Source: Bacillota bacterium
Lineage (GTDB): Bacteria; Bacillota; Clostridia; Oscillospirales; Oscillospiraceae
Assembly: GCA_023395775.1 (NCBI GenBank)
Contig: JAEWYA010000008.1
Span: 1 to 26,428 of the forward strand
DNA: 26,428 nt
Direction: 5' to 3'
The notes below the pieces were generated by a model. It saw nothing but the letters and a program-made list of their open reading frames with translations. It did not search any database and was not told the DNA's origin. Shown here piece by piece: positions 1 through 6,826 of the stretch; the first letter of the stretch is position 1, and every line of letters starts with the position of its first letter. Position numbers and translations under genes: made by a program.

Positions 1-93
1 GTCTGGGGTTATGCGGCATACGATATTAGGACGGGAGCAATTTCGGCGCGCCCGTCGGTAAAGGAGGATATCTGCCATGATGATCGCTCTTGA
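1..93 (+). CDS. C-terminal end of an unidentified upstream protein (partial)
   Basis: Frame 1 is open from the window edge to a TGA at 91-93 and would supply about 30 C-terminal residues. The stop overlaps the start of the ABC ATPase by 17 bases, and the AAGGAGG ribosome site for that gene lies inside this frame. Such overlap fits the last codons of a gene in the same operon. The visible residues (beginning VWGYAAYDIRTG) match no family I can name. The frame could also be chance. Confidence 0.35.
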   Translation, partial: VWGYAAYDIRTGAISARPSVKEDICHDDRS

Positions 94-835
94 GCATGTG
101 GCGCTGCCCTATCAATCGCCGGACGGAGAGATCGAGGCATTGCGGGACGTGTCGTTTGAGATGGAGGAGGGGGAGTTCGTCAGCATCGTGGGGCCGTCCG
201 GCTGCGGAAAATCCACGCTGCTGAGTCTCATCAGCGGGCTGGAGCCGCCCACCGGCGGACAGATTCTGGTGGACGGAAAGCCGGTGACCGCGCCGTCCGG
301 CCGGGTGGGGCTGATGCCCCAGCGGGACCAGCTTTTCGAATGGCGCTCCATCTGGGATAATGTGACGCTGGGGCTGGAGCTGCAAAAAGTGAGGGACCCG
401 GCGCAGTATGAGCGGGTCCGGGCGCTGCTGGAACAGTACGGTCTGGGGGCATTTGCGGAAAAGCGGCCCTCACAGCTCTCCGGAGGAATGCGCCAGCGCT
501 GCGCGCTGATCCGGACCATGGCCACTCAGCCAAGAATTTTGCTGCTGGACGAACCCTTTTCCGCGCTGGACTACCAGACGCGGCTGTCCGTTTCAGCGGA
601 CATCCATGCCATCATCCGTCAGGAGCACAAGACCGCCCTGCTGGTGACCCACGACATCTCCGAGGCCATCAGCCTTTCCGACCGGGTGGTGGTGCTGAGC
701 CGCCGCCCCGCTGTCGTCAAGTCCATCCACGATCTGGGGGATCTGCGGAACCTTCGGCCCATGGCACGGCGGGATGCCCCCGCGTTCCGTACATTTTTCA
801 ATTCCATCTGGAAGGAGCTGGACGTCAATGCCTGA
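77..835 (+). CDS. ABC transporter ATP-binding protein, nitrate/sulfonate/taurine type
   Basis: This is the ATPase subunit of an importer of the SsuB/TauB/NrtD class and drives uptake from the cytoplasmic face. At 252 residues it has normal family length. Walker A (GPSGCGKST) is at about residues 39-47, the Q-loop region (LMPQRDQL) at about 78-85, the signature LSGGMRQR near 134, Walker B ILLLDEPF near 154, and the switch histidine in LVTHD near 190. The ATG at 77 sits 9 bases after AAGGAGG (61-67); an adjacent ATG at 80 is possible. The stop overlaps the permease start by 8 bases, showing a shared operon. The substrate is not evident. The partner binding protein resembles the NMT1/THI5 group, so thiamine-precursor, pyrimidine or sulfonate-like ligands are all possible. 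Confidence 0.93.
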   Translation: MMIALEHVALPYQSPDGEIEALRDVSFEMEEGEFVSIVGPSGCGKSTLLSLISGLEPPTGGQILVDGKPVTAPSGRVGLMPQRDQLFEWRSIWDNVTLGLELQKVRDPAQYERVRALLEQYGLGAFAEKRPSQLSGGMRQRCALIRTMATQPRILLLDEPFSALDYQTRLSVSADIHAIIRQEHKTALLVTHDISEAISLSDRVVVLSRRPAVVKSIHDLGDLRNLRPMARRDAPAFRTFFNSIWKELDVNA

Positions 836-1643
836 TTCGACTCCCTCCCTCCGGCGGCTTGCCTATCTCCGCGCCAAGCGGCGTGAAAAGGCCGCCGTCC
901 GGTCGCTGCAAATTTTTCTGTTAATTTTTTTTCTGATTCTCTGGGAAATTTCCGCCCGGCAGGGTTGGATCGACGCGTTTATTATCAGCTCTCCGTCCCG
1001 TGTTGCAAAGACTGTGGCTGGACTGTATCAAAGTGGGGATCTCTGGGTCCACCTTTGGACCTCCTGCGCGGAGACCGCGGCAGGCTTTCTTCTGGGAACG
1101 CTCAGCGGGACGCTGATCGCGGTCTTGCTGTGGTGGAGTACCTTTCTCTCCCGGGTCCTGGACCCGTATCTGGTGGTGCTGAATGCCCTCCCCAAGACCG
1201 CGCTGGGACCGATCTTTATCGTCTGGATCGGCGCTGGGACGGCCTCCATCGTCGCCATGACGCTGGCGATCTCTCTGATCGTCACAATTCTTAACATGCT
1301 GGTGGGGTTTCTCTCCACCGACGAACAAAAACTTCGGCTGCTGCGGTCCATGGGGGCCAGCCGGGGTCAGGTTTTACGAAAGCTGGTGCTGCCCGCCAAT
1401 TTTCCGGCGCTGTTCAACACCCTGCGGGTCAATGTGGGCCTTTCATGGGTAGGCGTCATCATGGGCGAATTCCTGGTTTCCAAAGCCGGACTTGGGTACC
1501 TGATCGTATACGGTTCCCAGGTATTCAACATGGATCTGGTGATGGCCTCCGTCCTTGTCCTGGCGGCGGCGGCGGTGGTGATGTACCAGATCGTGCTGTG
1601 GCTGGAAAAATTTTTGATGAAACGTTTAGGAGTGATCGCATGA
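828..1643 (+). CDS. ABC transporter permease, nitrate/sulfonate/taurine type
   Basis: This is the membrane subunit of the same importer, of the SsuC/TauC type (BPD_transp_1 fold). I chose the ATG at 828, 8 bases inside the ATPase gene and preceded by an AAGGAG site, giving 271 residues. An upstream in-frame start at 774 lies deep inside the ATPase gene and is unlikely. A basic N-terminus is followed by a first membrane helix (about residues 25-40), several further hydrophobic helices, and the cytoplasmic EAA-loop motif (RSMGASRGQVLRKLVLP) that docks on the ATPase. The stop TGA overlaps the next start as ATGA, typical of translational coupling. The gene appears intact although its binding-protein partner is interrupted. 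Confidence 0.92.
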   Translation: MPDSTPSLRRLAYLRAKRREKAAVRSLQIFLLIFFLILWEISARQGWIDAFIISSPSRVAKTVAGLYQSGDLWVHLWTSCAETAAGFLLGTLSGTLIAVLLWWSTFLSRVLDPYLVVLNALPKTALGPIFIVWIGAGTASIVAMTLAISLIVTILNMLVGFLSTDEQKLRLLRSMGASRGQVLRKLVLPANFPALFNTLRVNVGLSWVGVIMGEFLVSKAGLGYLIVYGSQVFNMDLVMASVLVLAAAAVVMYQIVLWLEKFLMKRLGVIA

Positions 1644-2551
1644 AGAAACTACTTGCCCTTCTCTGCGCCGTAGGTATTACAGCGTCGCTGTGCTGCGCCT
1701 GCGGAAAAACCCAGGAAACTGTCGCCGTCCGGTTGAACGAAGTTACCCATTCCGTGTTCTATGCGCCGCAGTACGCCGCTATCAAGCTTGGATTTTTTAC
1801 CGATGAGGGGCTGGACGTTGAGCTGACCAACGGCGGCGGTGCCGACAAGGTGATGACCGCTGTGTTGGCGGGGCAGAGCGACATCGGCCTTGCCGGACCG
1901 GAAGCCTGCATCTACGTGTACAATCAGGGGAAAGAGGGCTATCCTCGGGTATTCGCGCAGCTGACCAAGCGGGACGGGTCATTCCTTGTGGGCCGGGAAA
2001 ACGCTTCCTTCAACTGGTCCGATCTGAAGGGAAAAACCATCATCGGCGGACGTGCCGGAGGCGTTCCTGAGATGACGCTGGAATACGTCATGCGGCAAAA
2101 CGGCGTGGTCCCGCAGGAGGACGCAACGGTGGACACCTCCGTCCAGTTCAACATGATGGCAGGGGCTTTCACCGGCGGGAACGGGGACTATGTGACCTTG
2201 TTCGAGCCCACCGCCACGGAGGTGGAGCAGGCCGGAAAGGGGTACATTATGACCTCCATCGGGCAGGAGAGCGGCGAAATCCCCTATACCGCCTATTTTG
2301 CCTCTCAAAGCTACATGAGCGCCAACCCCGGCGTGATTCAACGGTTCACCAATGCCATTGCAAAGGGGCAGGCTTGGGTGCAGGAGCACTCTGCCGCCGA
2401 GATTGCGGAGGCTATCGCAGACCAATTCCCGGATACGGATGTAAAAGTCTTGACAACAGTGGCTCAGCGGTATAAGGAAACACTCGTATTGATTGGAGTA
2501 ATCCGGCGTACGGCTTGCTATCAAAAAGAGAGCTTGTCTCCTGCTTATTGA
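1640..2551 (+). pseudogene. ABC transporter substrate-binding lipoprotein, N-terminal part of an interrupted gene
   Basis: NMT1/THI5-like periplasmic-type binding protein. It has a signal peptide with a possible lipid cysteine (motif near SLCCACGK), then family motifs such as FYAPQYAAIKLGFF, GGGADKVMTAVLAGQSDIGL and LKGKTIIGGRAGG. The ATG at 1640 overlaps the permease stop. Native sequence runs to about residue 279 (VAQRYKE, near 2478). The remaining 24 codons are foreign and end at a TGA inside the loop of a terminator hairpin. The missing 49 C-terminal codons (IDAWNATP onward) are found at 3703-3852 in another frame. Joining the parts gives about 329 residues, a normal family length. The truncated product might still be made, but loss of the final helices makes a working receptor doubtful. 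Confidence 0.88.
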
Positions 2552-2571
2552 CAGAAGACAAGCTCTCTTTT
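2524..2571 (-). terminator. Rho-independent terminator after the prolyl-tRNA editing gene
   Basis: A perfect 16-base inverted repeat (2524-2539 with 2556-2571, core GAGAGCTTGTCT) with a 16-base loop starts 12 bases past the editing-gene stop. On the minus strand the stem runs into five T residues. On the plus strand it ends in four T residues, so it may also stop read-through from the ABC operon. Confidence 0.85.
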
Positions 2572-2583
2572 CGGCATATAGCG

Positions 2584-3066
2584 TTAGAGTTTCAGAATTT
2601 TTACGCTGTTCCCAATCTTCTTCAGAACCTTCTGCAAATCAGAGAAAGAAATCCAGACGGTCGCATCGTGCTCATTCGGATGGACTCCAAGGCACTTCTC
2701 TCCTTGCAGCTTCTGGTCGAGAATCACCTCCACCTTATGTTCCGCATCATTCAGTACACCGAATGGCGAGACACAGCCCGCTGTCACGCCCAAATACTGC
2801 TGAAGCCGCTCCGCAGAAGCAAAGCTCACCTTACCAGCATCGAGTTTTTCGCCAAGCTCCTTCAGGTTGATGGCGGTGTCGTTGCTGGCGGTAATCAAAA
2901 AGTAGCGTTTTCCCTTCCCATCACGGATAAAAAGGTTCTTGCAGAGAGTACCCAGCTTATCCAAACCAACACGCTCCATGTCCTCCATCGTGTACACGGG
3001 CTCATGCTCCGTGACATGATAGGGGATTTTCTCCTGTTTCAAAAATTCAAATACCTGTTCTTTCAT
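2584..3066 (-). CDS. Prolyl-tRNA editing protein (YbaK/ProXp-type aminoacyl-tRNA deacylase)
   Basis: A free-standing editing domain of the YbaK/ProRS-INS family. Members of the closest group (PrdX/ProXp-ala) hydrolyse mischarged Ala-tRNA(Pro) in the cytoplasm. The family pattern is clear: KNLFIRDGKGKRYFLI, then LKELGEKL, SFASAERLQQYLG, the turn SPFGVLND, and the C-terminal HPNEHDATVWISFSDL. The start at 3066 gives 160 residues and has GGAGGT ten bases upstream. An ATG at 3084 overlaps that ribosome site and is less likely. The gene is monocistronic, with its own sigma-A-type promoter and terminator, and lies inside the DNA that splits the transporter gene. It appears intact and is probably cargo. 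The exact mischarged substrate cannot be read from sequence alone. Confidence 0.9.
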   Translation of the reverse strand: MKEQVFEFLKQEKIPYHVTEHEPVYTMEDMERVGLDKLGTLCKNLFIRDGKGKRYFLITASNDTAINLKELGEKLDAGKVSFASAERLQQYLGVTAGCVSPFGVLNDAEHKVEVILDQKLQGEKCLGVHPNEHDATVWISFSDLQKVLKKIGNSVKILKL

Positions 3067-3155
3067 TGCAATTTCCACCTCCATCGTTATTATCAGAGCA
3101 TTCAGGAATGGTCTCAATTCGTAAAAGCGTCAAATTCTCAATTTTGTCTATTTTA

Positions 3156-3184
3156 ATTATAGGGCAAATTGTCGGGCTGGTCAA
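3156..3184 (-). promoter_or_regulatory. Sigma-A-type promoter of the prolyl-tRNA editing gene
   Basis: On the minus strand, TTGACC (3184-3179) is followed after exactly 17 bases by TATAAT (3161-3156). Transcription would begin near 3149, about 83 bases before the editing-gene start. The match to the vegetative consensus is very good. Confidence 0.75.
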
Positions 3185-3242
3185 CGTTTTGTAGTATATT
3201 CAAATATTATGAAAGCAACTTATTTCCTTTATGTGTAAAGGC

Positions 3243-3308
3243 TTATTTCAACAGAGAAGCAATCAGCAACAAATCGCAATGATCATCGTCACAAATGGCA
3301 ACTTTCAA
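3243..3308 (-). pseudogene. 5' fragment of an AgrA/LytR-type response regulator gene
   Basis: On the minus strand a TTG at 3308, nine bases after GGAGGT, opens a frame beginning (M)KVAICDDDHCDLLLIASLL and stopping at a TAA after 21 sense codons. That start is the classic first beta-strand and acidic pocket of receiver domains, and the KVAICDDD form is typical of LytTR-output regulators. Everything past the first helix is missing, so this is the truncated beginning of a gene. A plausible promoter lies just upstream. The break lies close to the editing-gene promoter region, so the two pieces may have been joined by recombination. The fragment is too short to function. Confidence 0.55.
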
Positions 3309-3342
3309 ATGCTCCCGTACCTCCCATTTTGAATGCAGAACC

Positions 3343-3371
3343 ATATTATCGTATTTTTCAAATTTCATCAA
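3343..3371 (-). promoter_or_regulatory. Candidate promoter of the truncated response regulator
   Basis: On the minus strand TTGATG (3371-3366) and TAATAT (3348-3343) are separated by 17 bases. They lie about 35 bases before the GGAGGT and TTG start of the regulator fragment. Both boxes are close to sigma-A consensus, but the region is AT-rich, so chance matches are likely. Confidence 0.4.
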
Positions 3372-3489
3372 CGGCAAATTACCGTTCAGGCCGAAATCCA
3401 CAACCTTTCAGGCCAAAAAAGGTTTTGGGTTTCTCTGTCTGATGAAAAGGAAAGCAAGAAAGTCGAGGGGGCTAAAGGGAATCTACCGC

Positions 3490-3687
3490 ATGCTGGAAAC
3501 CGTTAAAAACGCTGTGCGTGACCGTTTTTTCTCTGGGCTGGACGCCATTCGACTCTGCGTAGTGAAAACGCCGCGGTCAATACGCAGGAGTACAACCGGT
3601 TCGGCTGCCGAATGGAGGAACTGGGCGCCTGCATATGGATATTGAATGGAAGTATCGGCTTGATTGGGGGTAACGTTTACTCCGATT
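3490..3687 (+). pseudogene. Possible degraded C-terminal remnant of a large serine recombinase
   Basis: Frame 1 from 3490 gives MLETVKNAVRD then LDAIRLCV; frame 3 from 3564 gives ENAAVNTQEYNRF and MEELGA before a TGA at 3687. Run together across a frameshift near 3562, these recall the region of large serine recombinases rich in patterns such as C-V-x-E-N-A then Q-E-Y-x-x-R. No catalytic domain or zinc region is present. This is a weak, memory-based resemblance over about 40 residues; it could be another coiled-coil protein or chance. The stretch 3372-3489 before it holds no gene I can identify. Confidence 0.25.
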
Positions 3688-3701
3688 GACACCAACGTTG
3701 A

Positions 3702-3852
3702 TATTGACGCCTGGAACGCCACGCCGGTCATGGAACAGGCCGCTCTGGAACGGCTGGAGACCGTTATGGAAACCGCCGGAGTGCTTGCCCATGAGGACTG
3801 GGTCGATTTTGGCCAACTGGTGGACAACAGCTTCGCTTTGGCAGTGAAGTAA
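3702..3852 (+). pseudogene. C-terminal remnant of the interrupted substrate-binding lipoprotein
   Basis: Frame 1 from 3703 encodes 49 residues starting IDAWNATPVMEQAALERL and ending VDFGQLVDNSFALAVK, then a TAA. This is the usual C-terminal end of the same NMT1/THI5-like binding family whose N-terminal part lies at 1640-2478. It keeps the GC-rich codon usage of the ABC operon and is followed at once by a strong operon-type terminator. No credible ribosome site precedes it, so it is probably not translated alone. Confidence 0.8.
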
Positions 3853-3882
3853 AAAAGCGCCGGACGGCGGTGAAATTAACAG

Positions 3883-3929
3883 GCTCAGGCCCGGGGAACT
3901 TTTCAGTTTCCCCGGGCCTGAGCTTTTTT
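3883..3929 (+). terminator. Strong rho-independent terminator of the ABC transporter operon
   Basis: A 16-base GC-rich inverted repeat (3883-3898 with 3908-3923, core GGCCCGGGGAA) is followed by six T residues at 3924-3929. It starts 30 bases after the stop of the binding-protein remnant and marks the original operon end. Confidence 0.9.
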
Positions 3930-3930
3930 A

Positions 3931-3959
3931 AAAAGCGCCTGAGTTTAAAAAAGCTCAGG
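3931..3959 (-). terminator. Terminator of the GNAT gene
   Basis: On the minus strand CCTGAG (3959-3954) pairs with CTCAGG (3943-3938), then CGC and a T-run follow. It lies 10 bases past the GNAT stop, next to the converging ABC terminator. The stem is short (6 bp), so it may be modest, but the strong hairpin just beyond can back it up. Confidence 0.55.
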
Positions 3960-3969
3960 TTTGTCGCGT

Positions 3970-4503
3970 TCAGACAAGCAATCGTAGCTTTTGATTGAGA
4001 TACTCCTCCCGTGTAAGTGAAAAATGCACATAATCGCCGCCCTGGGACATGCGGCGCAGTCCAGCTTTTTCAACGGCGCGGAGTGAGCGCAGATTATCCC
4101 GGTGTACATTGGCGGCGACAGTATTTGCCCGTCGGTCGAAAAACGCAGTCTCCAGGCACCGGCAGATGGCCTGCGTTCCATAGCCGCACCCCCAAAGCGT
4201 CTGCTGTCCGATGGCGACCACCAGCTCATAGGCGTCGTGCTTTTTGAGCTCCGCCAGCCGGACAAATCCGATCGGCTCCGAATGTCCCTCCCGGCAGACA
4301 AAGAAAAACCGCCCCTGCCGATTGAGCTGGCAGGCGAGGAACACCGTGTCCGTCCGCTCAGCCACCTTCCGCAGTCGGGAGGAAATGCCCTGCTCCTCGT
4401 TCAGATAACGCATGACGGCAGGATTTTCCAGCCAGCCAATCAGGCGGCTGGTCCGCGGGCGGTCGATGTCAGGATGCAAAAAAATAGAAGGAGCTCTCTC
4501 CAT
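3970..4503 (-). CDS. GNAT family N-acetyltransferase
   Basis: Acetyl-CoA-dependent N-acyltransferase of the GNAT fold, nearest in style to RimJ/RimL-type proteins. I chose the ATG at 4503, nine bases after GAGGT, giving 177 residues; an upstream ATG at 4554 has no comparable ribosome site. Visible marks are the central strand SEPIGFVRLAEL, the acetyl-CoA binding loop in QTLWGCGYGTQAI (the Q/R-x-x-G-x-G/A motif), and the C-terminal NVHRDNLRSLRAVEKAGLRR, where substrate and cofactor contacts usually sit. The N-terminal DIDRPRTSRLIGWLENPAVMRYL suggests a small-molecule or protein N-terminus acetylase. It is a single gene between terminators. The substrate is unknown. The 180 bases upstream are AT-rich but show no convincing promoter. 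Confidence 0.88.
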   Translation of the reverse strand: MERAPSIFLHPDIDRPRTSRLIGWLENPAVMRYLNEEQGISSRLRKVAERTDTVFLACQLNRQGRFFFVCREGHSEPIGFVRLAELKKHDAYELVVAIGQQTLWGCGYGTQAICRCLETAFFDRRANTVAANVHRDNLRSLRAVEKAGLRRMSQGGDYVHFSLTREEYLNQKLRLLV

Positions 4504-4695
4504 ATCGCTTACCTCACAGTAAAAAATACTTAAAAGCCCTTCCTTGCAATGCAATGACGGTTCTTTTTATTGAATTTCCGCAGTATTCGGATTTGCGGTT
4601 TCTATAAGCTTATCACAAGTTTTTGAAAATAGCAACCCAATAAACAGCGATGCGCGGCAAAAGCTCACAGCATCCCTGACTGTATTCCCACAACG

Positions 4696-4726
4696 AGGCC
4701 CTGGGAACTATCAATTCCCAGGGCCT
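4696..4726 (-). terminator. Hairpin after the lipoprotein gene, likely operon end
   Basis: A perfect 12-base inverted repeat (4696-4707 with 4715-4726, core GGCCCTGGGAA) begins 12 bases past the lipoprotein stop. The T-tract after it on the minus strand is poor (TCGTTGTGGG), so it may be a weak or factor-assisted terminator, or a stability hairpin. Confidence 0.5.
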
Positions 4727-4738
4727 TCATGATTTCTT

Positions 4739-5527
4739 TTACAAAGCGAGCTCCTTCACCTTGCCATCCTTCAAAAGATAGAGGTGCTCCTTGTCGCCGG
4801 AGAGTAAATACGTACCCGCGATGGCGTTGGCCTGATCTTTCTCATGAGGCGGGTAGACTTGCAGCCTCAGGCACAAAATACCGTCCACCATTGCCGCACC
4901 ATCCATGGGATAGACGGAATAATCCGCCATACTGTCGGCCTTCAGACCCAGCGTGGCCGGGGACAGAGATTTCATAAAATCCACCGCATCCACATACGTC
5001 ATCGGCTCCGTTTCCGCTGCAGTCCCGCCCACCGTACCTTCCGGACGGGTAAGCGTGATTTGGCAGTCCGTGGCGGTCCAGGAGATGTCCATCCGCAAAA
5101 TCTTTCCGTCCTCCGACGACGCCTTTGCCAAGGCCACGCTGCCCTCTCCCGCGGTGTAGTCCGGCGGGTCCGTCTCCGTGCCGGTCTCGTCCACAACCCG
5201 GAACCCATCTTCCTCCGCCGTCAGCTTTTCCACGTACTGCCGCACGCTTTCGCCGCCGGTTTCCAGCTTCTCATAAGTGTAAAGGCAGGTCTCGTTCCCG
5301 CCGCCTGAAGCCGTGGACGACGCGCTATCGGTTTTTGTCTCCGGTGTTTCCATTTCCGTCATTTTGCCGCTGTTTTCCTCGCCTAATACGGTGTTCAGCG
5401 ACTCCACCATGTCCCCGTCCAGGGTATAATCCACCGGCGGGTCGGGGAGCTTGCTGCCGCAGGACGCCAGAAGGCACATGGCGCCCGCCAGGATCAGCGC
5501 CATATAAAGACGATCCCCTTTTAACAT
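4739..5527 (-). CDS. Hypothetical lipoprotein
   Basis: Secreted, lipid-anchored protein of 262 residues of unknown function. A basic start (MLKGDR) is followed by a hydrophobic stretch and a clear lipobox, LLAS-C near residue 23, for signal peptidase II. After the cysteine comes a low-complexity acidic and Ser/Thr-rich linker (about residues 45-80), then a compact C-terminal region of mixed strands and helices that ends in short beta-rich segments (TYLLSGDKEHLYLLKDG). The ATG has GAGGCGAGG just upstream. It is the last gene of the FtsE-like/FtsA-like/EAL-HDOD series, 65 bases after the EAL-HDOD gene, and may be an envelope partner of that group. I recognise no named domain. Confidence 0.85.
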   Translation of the reverse strand: MLKGDRLYMALILAGAMCLLASCGSKLPDPPVDYTLDGDMVESLNTVLGEENSGKMTEMETPETKTDSASSTASGGGNETCLYTYEKLETGGESVRQYVEKLTAEEDGFRVVDETGTETDPPDYTAGEGSVALAKASSEDGKILRMDISWTATDCQITLTRPEGTVGGTAAETEPMTYVDAVDFMKSLSPATLGLKADSMADYSVYPMDGAAMVDGILCLRLQVYPPHEKDQANAIAGTYLLSGDKEHLYLLKDGKVKELAL

Positions 5528-5592
5528 AACCTCGCCTCACTTTCGTTTATCTAAAAGGCAAAAGAGTCGACCGTGGCCGAACAGTCCCGCTT

Positions 5593-6798
5593 TCACTTTT
5601 CGATTCGGAACGCCCAGTCCGTATCCTTAATGCACTGCATATACACTTCGAACACCGTACCCGTCTCCACATTCAATCTAGGCAGTTCCGCAAACTTCCG
5701 CTCATAGGAGACGGCAAAGTCCAAGAAACTTTTCAGCGTACTGTCACCCTCGTTCAGCAGGGCCCTTTTGACCTCGCGGGGAAAGTTGACTTCATCCAGC
5801 AGTTCCTTCATAGGCCGGTTCATAATCAGGTCCATCAGGCTGAACATTCCCACAAGAAAGCCCGAGGTTTTCTGCTTGCAAAAGCTGGTATGCTCCATAA
5901 GCCGTTCGGTGAAGATTCCTCTGAGGTACGCCTCCCGCACCGTCTCGTCGGTGCAGGTGGCATTGTAATCCCGGGCCAACAGCAGCACCACCCAGTGGTA
6001 CAGCTCGTCAATGCCCAGATAGGTCACGGCCCGCTCGATCACCTGCACGGAATTGCCGCGGTAATATTGCAGCGTCCGCACCTTTTTCAGCAGGCGAAAG
6101 GTCAGCGCCGCGTCGGCGCGAATCATCTCCGCACAGGCCTGCAGCTCCACATCCGGCTTGTTCAGCTCCCGCAGGAGGCGCATATAGGTAGCGATGTTGA
6201 CATCCGGCATTTCCCCGTGCATATTCGTGGGCCGCTGAAAGAAAAAACCCTGAAACATGCGGTAACCCTGCCGGAGGGCCTTTTCATAGGTCTCCCGATC
6301 CTCCACCTTCTCCGCCAGCAGCGTCATGCGGCCATGGCGGTACTTGGCGGCGATCTCCTCCCGCTTCTTCTCGTCGGTCATGAGAAAGTCCACCTTCAGC
6401 ACATCGATCAGCGGGAGAATGGGGTCAAAGGCCGGATTTCCCGTGTAGTCGTCCAGCGCCAGACGGTAACCTTTTTCTTTCAGCTCCTGCAACCGGCGGA
6501 CCAACCGCTCCGTCACATGGACACTCTCCAGCAGTTCCACCGTGATCCGCCGGGGGTCTGTCAGCAACACAAAGTCGCTCAGCACCAGCTTTTCCGTAAA
6601 ATTGACGTATGCGACCCGCCCGTCGGTCAGGTTGTTCAGGCCAAACACCATCAGCGCATCGGACAGCAGGATGCGGGTGGCGCGGTCGCCATCCGAAAAC
6701 GCAGCCTTGTTATCCTCACCCGCACGGTAGAGCAGCTCGTACCCTGTTACACGCAGGTTTCGGTCAAAAATGGCCTGTCGGGCAATATATCTCTGCAT
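5593..6798 (-). CDS. EAL-HDOD signalling protein (YuxH family), EAL residues conserved
   Basis: Two-domain cytoplasmic protein of 401 residues. The N-terminal EAL domain (about 1-195) belongs to the cyclic-di-GMP phosphodiesterase fold; the C-terminal HDOD domain (about 200-390) is a presumed protein-interaction or signalling module. Residues matching the EAL active site are all visible: E21 in YELLYR, N66 in YVNFTEK, E88 in TVELLE, D116/D117 in ALDDY, K135 in LKVDF, E163 in LAEKVED and Q183 in MFQGF. Hydrolysis of c-di-GMP is therefore possible, though many EAL-HDOD proteins are non-catalytic. I chose the ATG at 6798, eight bases after GGAGAG, over an upstream ATG at 6870 that would overlap the FtsA-like gene. 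It lies 28 bases downstream of that gene, in the same operon. Confidence 0.92.
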   Translation of the reverse strand: MQRYIARQAIFDRNLRVTGYELLYRAGEDNKAAFSDGDRATRILLSDALMVFGLNNLTDGRVAYVNFTEKLVLSDFVLLTDPRRITVELLESVHVTERLVRRLQELKEKGYRLALDDYTGNPAFDPILPLIDVLKVDFLMTDEKKREEIAAKYRHGRMTLLAEKVEDRETYEKALRQGYRMFQGFFFQRPTNMHGEMPDVNIATYMRLLRELNKPDVELQACAEMIRADAALTFRLLKKVRTLQYYRGNSVQVIERAVTYLGIDELYHWVVLLLARDYNATCTDETVREAYLRGIFTERLMEHTSFCKQKTSGFLVGMFSLMDLIMNRPMKELLDEVNFPREVKRALLNEGDSTLKSFLDFAVSYERKFAELPRLNVETGTVFEVYMQCIKDTDWAFRIEK

Positions 6799-6826
6799 AG
6801 ACCGATCTCTCCGTTCCGCCGCTTTT

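Larger units (their letters stand above)
2479..3701. mobile_element. Inserted segment of about 1.2 kb interrupting the binding-protein gene
   Basis: The two halves of the substrate-binding gene rejoin sensibly if about 1223 bases are removed: AAGGA at the left (to 2478) meets TATTGACGCC at the right (from 3702), restoring codons for K-D-I-D-A-W. The segment is visibly AT-richer than its surroundings and holds a tRNA-editing gene, a response-regulator fragment and a possible recombinase remnant. No intact transposase is visible. Near the ends lies an imperfect inverted repeat (ATTGGAGTAA at 2492-2501 against ATCGGAGTAA read from 3686 to 3677). Exact borders are uncertain by a few bases, and the mechanism of insertion is unknown. 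Confidence 0.7.

Noticed and set aside
1640..2551. The binding-protein disruption as a sequencing frameshift
   Set aside because: The missing C-terminus is found intact 1.2 kb away beyond a complete unrelated gene, which a base-call error cannot explain.
2515..3156. A 213-codon plus-strand frame across the tRNA-editing gene
   Set aside because: The opposite strand encodes a clear YbaK-family protein with promoter, ribosome site and terminator. This frame shows none of these.
3295..3645. A 116-codon plus-strand frame in the insert
   Set aside because: It has no ribosome site or known domain and runs across what look like unrelated remnants on both strands.
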